Source: Amycolatopsis bartoniae (GTDB taxonomy: Bacteria; Actinomycetota; Actinomycetes; Mycobacteriales; Pseudonocardiaceae). From it: DNA of 64,000 bases. Below the pieces are notes generated by a model. It had not been told where the DNA came from, did no database searches, and saw nothing but the letters and a program-made list of their open reading frames with translations. The position numbers were made by a program, and so were the translations under genes. Position 1 is the first letter of the stretch; each line of letters starts with the position of its first letter. Below are positions 61,005 to 64,000 of the stretch, in pieces. The stretch covers positions 377,501-441,500 of the forward strand of contig NZ_JACHWH010000003.1 in assembly GCF_014191255.1 (NCBI RefSeq). Direction: 5' to 3'.

Positions 61005-62234
61005 ATGACGACGTCTCCCACCACCCGCTCGGCCGCCACCGCGCTGCTGTGCTGGCTCACCGTGCTGCTGGAGGGCTACGACCTCGTGGCTCTCGGCGCG
61101 ACCATCCCGACCCTGCTCAAGACGCACCACCTCGGCTTCACCGCCGCCGGGGCGACGGCGGTGGCCACCGTGTCGCTGGTCGGCGTCGCGGTGGGCGCGG
61201 CGGGGCTGGGACCGCTCACCGACCGGTTCGGCAGGCGCGGCATGCTGATCGGCTCGGTGCTGCTGTTCTCGCTGTTCACCCTCGTCACGCCCGTCGCGCC
61301 CAGCGTCGCGGTGTTCGGCGTGTTCCGGTTCGTCGCCGGGCTCGGGCTGGGCGCGTGCATGCCGGTCGCGCTGACCGTCATGTCGGAGAACCTGCCGGCG
61401 CGGCGGCGCGCGAGCGCGAGCACGTTCACGATGACCGGCTACCACGTCGGTGCGGTGCTCACGTCGATACTCGCGCTGGTGGTGGGGGAGAACTGGCACG
61501 TGCTGTTCTACGGCGGCGGCGCGGTCGGGCTGCTCGTGGTGCCGCTGATGTGGTGGCGGCTGCCCGAGTCGGCGGCCTACCTCGCGGCGCGGGAACAGCC
61601 CGAGAGCGAGCGGCTGCGGCTGCGCGACCTGCTGGGCCCGCGCTTCCGGCGGATCAGCATCGCGGTCTGGACCGGCTCGTTCATGGGGCTGCTGCTGGTG
61701 TACGGGCTGAACACGTGGCTGCCGCAGCTGATGCGCAGCGCCGGCTACCCGATCTCGACGTCGATCGCGCTGCTGCTCGTGCTCAACGTCGGCGCGGTCC
61801 TCGGTCTCGTGCTCGCCGGCCTGGTCGCCGACCGCAGGGGGATCGCGCCGATCGCGCGGATCTGGTTCGGTGCGGGCGCGGTCCTGCTGGCGGTGCTGAG
61901 CTTCCACATCGGCAACAGCGTCCTGCTCAACGCGCTGGTGCTCCTCACCGGCGTGTTCGTGTTCTCGGCGCAGGTGCTGATCTACGGCTACGTCGCGCAC
62001 GCCTTCCCGGCGCGGGCGCGCGGCACCGCGCTGGGGCTGACGTCCGCGGTCGGCAGGCTCGGCTCCATCGTGGGCCCGTTCGTCACGGGCGCGCTCGTCA
62101 CCGCGGGTGTCGCGTACCCGTGGGGCTTCTGGTTCTTCGCCGTCGTCGCCGCGCTGGGCCTGGCCGCGGTGGTGTTCCTGCGCGGCCGCTCACCCGCGGC
62201 CGCGCCGAGCGAAACCCCCGCGCTGCAGGGCTGA
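61005..62234 (+). CDS. MFS aromatic acid/H+ symporter (AAHS family)
   Basis: A 409-residue transporter with twelve hydrophobic segments, of the AAHS type (PcaK, BenK). Family signs are LLEGYDLVALGATIP in helix 1 with its Asp, PLTDRFGRRGMLI between helices 2 and 3, and the ENLPARRRASA loop. It should import an aromatic or arylglyoxylic acid with protons. Follows mdlC at 22 bases in the same operon. GGAG precedes the ATG. Confidence 0.92.
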   Translation: MTTSPTTRSAATALLCWLTVLLEGYDLVALGATIPTLLKTHHLGFTAAGATAVATVSLVGVAVGAAGLGPLTDRFGRRGMLIGSVLLFSLFTLVTPVAPSVAVFGVFRFVAGLGLGACMPVALTVMSENLPARRRASASTFTMTGYHVGAVLTSILALVVGENWHVLFYGGGAVGLLVVPLMWWRLPESAAYLAAREQPESERLRLRDLLGPRFRRISIAVWTGSFMGLLLVYGLNTWLPQLMRSAGYPISTSIALLLVLNVGAVLGLVLAGLVADRRGIAPIARIWFGAGAVLLAVLSFHIGNSVLLNALVLLTGVFVFSAQVLIYGYVAHAFPARARGTALGLTSAVGRLGSIVGPFVTGALVTAGVAYPWGFWFFAVVAALGLAAVVFLRGRSPAAAPSETPALQG

Positions 62235-62252
62235 ATCCGTTTTCCGGGGTCC

Positions 62253-62456
62253 TCAGAGGACGCCGGGGGCCTCGATGTCGGCGGCACCGAGCTGGCGCAG
62301 CCGGCGCCAGGCCAGGCGGTAGGGGTCGCGGGCCAGCACCCGTCCCGTCCGCACGTCGAACCGCGCCCTGGCCAGGGCGAGCTCGGCGGTGGGAGTCGCG
62401 ACGTGGTGCTTCTTGCAGCGGGCCCAGAAGACTCGGAGAGCTTGTGCCTCATCCAC
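62253..62456 (-). CDS. Small protein, unknown
   Basis: A 67-residue protein with mixed hydrophobic/basic composition (WARCKKHHVATPT, DPYRLAWRRLRQLGA), resembling small conserved hypothetical proteins of actinomycetes. No motif of known function. It is convergent with the transporter gene and lies just downstream of the LysR gene; the codon pattern is plausible. Not confident that it is translated. Confidence 0.5.
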   Translation of the reverse strand: MDEAQALRVFWARCKKHHVATPTAELALARARFDVRTGRVLARDPYRLAWRRLRQLGAADIEAPGVL

Positions 62457-62515
62457 ACGGCAAGCGTGCAGCCTCCCGCCGCCCGCGGCCAGTGCACCCG
62501 GGGTGTTTCAACGGG

Positions 62516-63469
62516 TCAGGTGACACGGGCGGCCCGCCGGACGGCTTGGTCGAGGTCCTCCCGGCTGCCCCGCAGCAGCGCCGCCGTCCTGGTGAACACC
62601 TCGCGCAGGGCCGCGGCGGCGGGAGTCAGGCGGTGCTGGCGCGGCCGCGCCAGCAGGATGCGGCGGGCCGGGGCCGACGGGCCGAGCCCCACCGTGGTGA
62701 CGTCGTCCCGCAGCCCGGCCAGCGCCAGGCGGGGCGCGAGCGCGATGCCCAGCCCGACGGCGGCCATCGCCTGGGCCTCCTGGTAGTCGTGCGCCCGGTA
62801 GGCGATCGCCGGCTCGAAGCCCGCCGCGTGGCAGCTGCGCGTCAGCACCTCGGCCACCGGGTGGTCGTCGCGGACGATCCACTGCTCGCCGGCGAGCTCG
62901 GCGAACTTCGCGGACCTCCGCCCGGCCAGCCGGTGCGCGGTGGACACCACCAGCGCGGTCGGATCGTCGAGCAGGTACTCGACCTCGATGCCCGGATCGG
63001 CCATCCGGCGCCATTCGTAGTCCCACAGCAGGGACAGCTCGACCTCGCGGCTGTCGAGCAGCTCCACCAGACCCGCGTTCCGTGCGCTGTGGACGGTCAG
63101 CTCCACCGCGGGGTGGCGGGCGCGGAACTCCCGCACGACGAGCGGCAGGAACGACGCCGCGACGGTGGGGAACGTGCCGACCCGCAGTGACCCGGCGCGC
63201 AACCCGGCCAGCTCGTCCAGCTCCGTCCTGGCGGCGCGCAGCTCCCTGTCGATGCGTTCGGCGCGTGCGAGCAGCGCCTGCCCGGCCTCGGTGAGCGTGA
63301 TGCCGCGCGCGTGCCGTTCCAGCAACGGCTGGCCCGCCTCGGTTTCCAGCCTGCTGATCTGCTGGGACACCGCGGACGGCGTGTAGCTCAGCGCGGCCGC
63401 GGCGCCGGTGATCGAACCCTGGCGGGCGACCTCGGCGAGCAACAGCAGGCGCCGGACGTCGAAGGTCAT
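62516..63469 (-). CDS. LysR-family regulator next to the PrpF-like gene
   Basis: A 317-residue LysR protein: HTH MTFDVRRLLLLAEVARQGSI, AAALSYTPSAVSQQI, then the effector domain. The ATG at 63469 matches the family start; the frame continues upstream into the intergenic region. Divergent from the PrpF/4-oxalomesaconate-tautomerase-like gene across 78 bases. LysR regulators next to galD-type genes control gallate degradation in Pseudomonas, so that role is possible here. Confidence 0.92.
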   Translation of the reverse strand: MTFDVRRLLLLAEVARQGSITGAAAALSYTPSAVSQQISRLETEAGQPLLERHARGITLTEAGQALLARAERIDRELRAARTELDELAGLRAGSLRVGTFPTVAASFLPLVVREFRARHPAVELTVHSARNAGLVELLDSREVELSLLWDYEWRRMADPGIEVEYLLDDPTALVVSTAHRLAGRRSAKFAELAGEQWIVRDDHPVAEVLTRSCHAAGFEPAIAYRAHDYQEAQAMAAVGLGIALAPRLALAGLRDDVTTVGLGPSAPARRILLARPRQHRLTPAAAALREVFTRTAALLRGSREDLDQAVRRAARVT

Positions 63470-63476
63470 CGCAGCC

Positions 63477-63490
63477 TTAACTTCCGCTAA
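63477..63490. promoter_or_regulatory. Candidate LysR-binding site
   Basis: TTAACTTCCGCTAA, a T-N11-A dyad with TTA/TAA ends, lies 7 bases upstream of the LysR start in the divergent region. Position and shape fit a LysR autoregulatory site; nothing further supports it. Confidence 0.4.
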
Positions 63491-63547
63491 AGGGGGCTCA
63501 ACTTTTCCGAGATTGTACTCAAGGCCGTGGTGGCGCATGGTCGAGGC

Positions 63548-64000
63548 ATGCGATACCTGCGTGGGACGTGGATGCGAGGCGGTACCAGCAAATGCTGGCT
63601 GTTCGACGACGAGGCGCTGGCCGGTGCGGACGCGGACACCCTGTTGGCGGCGGCGTTCGGGGCGGGTGACCCGCGGCAGCTCGACGGCGTCGGCGGAGCG
63701 ACCTCGACCACCTCGAAGGCCGCGATCGTGCGCCGCTCGGACCGGCCCGGCGTCGACGTGGACTACGACTTCGCGCAGGTCGGCATCGGGGCGCGCCGGG
63801 TGGAGTGGGGCAGCAACTGCGGCAACTGTGCGACGGCGATCGGCCTGTACGCCCTGCTCACGGGCCTCGTGCCGGCTCAGCCCGGGCGCACCACGGTCCG
63901 GCTGCGCAACACCAACACCGGCACGTTGCTCGCGGCGACCGTGGCGACGCCGGACGGCACGGTGCCCGAGTCCGGCGACGTGCTCGTGCCCGGCGCCGCC
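63548..64000 (+). CDS. PrpF-family protein, 4-oxalomesaconate tautomerase-like (3' end outside window)
   Basis: The first 151 residues of a PrpF-family isomerase; the gene runs off the window. Family motifs are RGGTSKCW at residues 10-17, DPRQLDGVGGATSTTSKAAI and the cysteine-bearing WGSNCGNCATAIG near residue 96. PrpF acts on 2-methylaconitate, and the close relative GalD is the 4-oxalomesaconate tautomerase of gallate degradation. Divergent from a LysR gene, and in a window with LigAB-, LigM- and LigJ-like genes, the GalD-like role is the better guess. Confidence 0.87.
   Translation, partial: MRYLRGTWMRGGTSKCWLFDDEALAGADADTLLAAAFGAGDPRQLDGVGGATSTTSKAAIVRRSDRPGVDVDYDFAQVGIGARRVEWGSNCGNCATAIGLYALLTGLVPAQPGRTTVRLRNTNTGTLLAATVATPDGTVPESGDVLVPGAA

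Noticed and set aside
59321-61060. 579-residue gene on the strand opposite mdlC
   Set aside because: Frame is open only because of high GC; Arg/His-rich composition without motifs, and mdlC on the other strand is certain.

Overview
The window is 64 kb of very GC-rich DNA. Genes are packed tightly, often with ATGA/GTGA stop-start overlaps, and GTG starts are common. Gene content (a GlnX-GlnH-PknG locus, F420/LLM and NDMA-dependent oxidoreductases, LutABC, CYP105-type P450, many GntR/IclR/TetR/LysR/MerR regulators) points to a soil actinomycete. A member of the Pseudonocardiaceae such as Amycolatopsis is my best guess (inference; there is no rRNA or marker gene here). I found no tRNA, rRNA, CRISPR array, transposase or prophage gene.

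Layout. 0-3.8 kb: the end of a cytochrome P450, then lutABC (L-lactate oxidation). 3.9-12.2 kb: one long co-directional operon, glnX, glnH, a coiled-coil protein, pknG, a PP2C phosphatase, a VWA protein and an FHA protein. Kinase, phosphatase and FHA protein all carry double zinc ribbons, so this looks like an enlarged PknG signalling module. 12.2-17.1 kb: a GNAT enzyme and small regulator/target pairs (tandem-HTH MerR; LysR with MFS; SDR with MerR, the latter with a 19-bp-spacer promoter). 17.1-21.1 kb: a TPR protein and an HTH-STAND(NB-ARC)-TPR protein. 21.2-26.6 kb: small stress-type genes (Pro-rich membrane protein, DUF2795 protein, FAD/NAD protein, YbdK-type ligase, ferritin-like protein, manganese catalase fused to DUF2188).

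26.6-27.1 kb and 40.8-41.3 kb hold two copies of a composite palindromic element that keeps its pairing through compensatory changes. 27.1-31.7 kb is a catabolic operon: amidohydrolase, CaiB-type CoA transferase, citryl-CoA-lyase-like protein and a LigB/LigA-type extradiol dioxygenase. 31.7-40.8 kb holds a decayed reductase, a CGNR protein, a membrane-anchored XRE protein, a PcaR-like IclR regulator, CYP105-like P450, two TetR regulators, an NAD-dependent epimerase-like gene with four tandem operators, a GntR regulator and a NarL-type two-component pair.

41.4-58.3 kb is a second catabolic block: two NDMA-dependent alcohol dehydrogenases, a dipeptide/oligopeptide-type ABC transporter whose last ATPase gene is fused by deletion to the tail of an aldehyde dehydrogenase, an LLM oxidoreductase, a PaaK-like ligase, a zinc alcohol dehydrogenase and a LigJ/ACMSD-like amidohydrolase. 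It ends with a folate-dependent aryl O-demethylation set: two LigM-type demethylases, pabB, metF and purU. 58.4-64 kb: LysR with benzoylformate decarboxylase and an aromatic-acid transporter, then LysR divergent from the start of a PrpF/4-oxalomesaconate-tautomerase-like gene.

Read together, the second half looks built to take methoxylated aromatic acids, strip the methyl groups onto tetrahydrofolate, cleave the ring between or beside hydroxyls with a LigAB-type enzyme, and process the product through PrpF/LigJ-like steps. The CoA transferase and citryl-CoA-lyase-like pair could replace the usual final aldolase. That pathway is inferred from neighbourhood and family membership, not demonstrated.
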